From IMG/VR virus record IMGVR_UViG_3300021963_000745, positions 1-21,737 of that record: a stretch of 21,737 bases of DNA. One strand, written 5' to 3'. The translations under genes were made by a program, and so were the position numbers. The DNA is from a virus. Positions 21,088 to 21,737 of this stretch are shown one piece after another. The number at the start of each line of letters is the position of its first letter. The stretch's first letter is position 1. Below the pieces are notes generated by a model, which worked only from the letters and a program-made list of their open reading frames with translations, had not been told where the DNA came from and ran no database searches.

Positions 21088-21737
21088 TTAGGGGGTGTTT
21101 AAACCCCCACTTATAGATGGCATTGTAGGAGTTTTACCGTTAAGTTTATTAGATTCTTTTACTAAAGTACCCATTAAATCAGCGGCTTTCATATCTTCTT
21201 GTAATTTTAGGTTACCGGCAGAACCAGCTTGTTTTACACCTGCATTCAACTTAGCAATAGCTTCTTTAGAGACACGGTTCTTATCATCTCTATCAGCTTC
21301 TGATGTTGCTTTTAAGGTTTCTTTAATAAGATTAGCTTTAACTTGAGCTTCCTTAATCGCTAGTTCCTGCTGCTTTAGCTGAGAATCTGCGCTTGCCTTT
21401 GCCATCTCTATCTGGACACGCTGTCCTTCAAGGCTTAGACGCTGCCCTTCAATACCAATACGCTGTCCTTCCAGAGCAACCATCTGAGCTTCAGGTGTTC
21501 CAGCAGCCTGTTGAGCGGCCATAGCCTGATTAGCCTGTGATACCTGTTGAGCAGCCTGAGCCATGACCATCTCAATAACTTTAGGATCATTAGGATCAAT
21601 CTGTTGATCTTGTTGACCTACTTCCATCCCTTGCTGCTGTATCATCTGAAGCATTTGACGCGCAACGCCGTTAACTTGCTCCTGATACTTCAAGATCATA
21701 TGTTCAGAGATGTTGGCCTGAAGAACAGGAACAATAC
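21088..21737 (-). CDS. Portal protein, C-terminal part (5' end outside window)
   Basis: The frame continues upstream of the internal Met at 21699 to the window edge, reading IVPVLQANISEHMILKYQEQ. This matches the Q-A-x-I-x-EH-x-x-x-x-Y segment near the C-terminus of phage portal proteins. It is followed by a Gln/Met-rich helical part (QMLQMIQQQGMEVGQQDQQ), a repeated LEGQRIGIEGQRLSLEGQR segment and a coiled coil that ends in SISGGLNTP. The portal forms the dodecameric ring at the DNA-packaging vertex. The long Gln-rich helical tail may form the barrel that projects into the capsid. The assignment relies on the tail sequence and on the order portal, scaffold, capsid. Confidence 0.78.
   Translation of the reverse strand, partial: IVPVLQANISEHMILKYQEQVNGVARQMLQMIQQQGMEVGQQDQQIDPNDPKVIEMVMAQAAQQVSQANQAMAAQQAAGTPEAQMVALEGQRIGIEGQRLSLEGQRVQIEMAKASADSQLKQQELAIKEAQVKANLIKETLKATSEADRDDKNRVSKEAIAKLNAGVKQAGSAGNLKLQEDMKAADLMGTLVKESNKLNGKTPTMPSISGGLNTP
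21091..21108. repeat. Short inverted repeat at the portal gene end
   Basis: GGGGG and CCCCC flank TGTTTAAA, which with the adjacent C contains the 8-nt palindrome GTTTAAAC. It overlaps the last codons before the portal stop. As RNA it gives a short GC stem at the portal/63-aa junction. Confidence 0.5.

Noticed and set aside
1-21737. Prophage integration genes, attachment sites, transposons, anti-defence or toxin genes
   Set aside because: I found no integrase, transposase, terminal inverted repeats or recognisable accessory defence gene; the window is entirely virion and assembly genes.

Overview
This window looks like a late, structural-gene segment of a tailed dsDNA bacteriophage, most likely a short-tailed (podovirus-like) phage of an AT-rich aquatic bacterium. 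Every gene I can support lies on the minus strand, so the genome reads from high to low coordinates here. The genes are tightly packed, often with 1-14 nt overlaps. The aquatic assignment rests on remembered similarity of several small families (fibre N-termini, the protein before the capsid gene, short proteins ending in an RG-x-GAAIRG motif) to marine phages; no search was run. No tail sheath, tail tube or long tape-measure gene is visible. A P22 gp4/gp10-like pair and a lytic-transglycosylase internal virion protein are present instead, which favours a short tail.

Head region (21737 down to about 16997): C-terminal part of a portal protein, a 63-aa conserved phage protein, a GroES-like co-chaperonin, a promoter-like site followed almost at once by an intrinsic terminator, a coiled-coil scaffold-type protein, a 168-aa head-region protein, a decoration-type protein and the major capsid protein. 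The co-chaperonin probably works with host GroEL to fold the capsid protein.

Connector and small-protein region (16996 down to 11894): a 215-nt gap with a purine-rich hairpin after the capsid gene, a 103-aa protein, a head-tail adaptor, then basic or low-complexity proteins that share a C-terminal module. Two of these (42 and 48 aa) were found by reading the gap between larger genes. Next come a 74-aa basic protein, a gp4-like tail accessory factor and a Cys-containing small protein.

Adsorption region (11884 down to 7161): two successive copies of the same three-gene arrangement, tail fibre + small protein + cupin. The first fibre (888 aa) has 72-nt repeats and then changes abruptly to GC-rich DNA. 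That DNA encodes a polyglycine tip and continues through the next small gene into the middle of the cupin gene, which strongly suggests an exchanged host-range cassette.

Tail-tip and ejection region (7156 down to 1): a gp10-like nozzle/hub protein, two small proteins, a 752-aa Gly/Ala/Asp-rich internal virion-type protein, a GNAT-like protein, and a large internal virion protein with an SLT lytic-transglycosylase domain that runs off the window. I see no tRNA, CRISPR, insertion sequence, integrase or origin.
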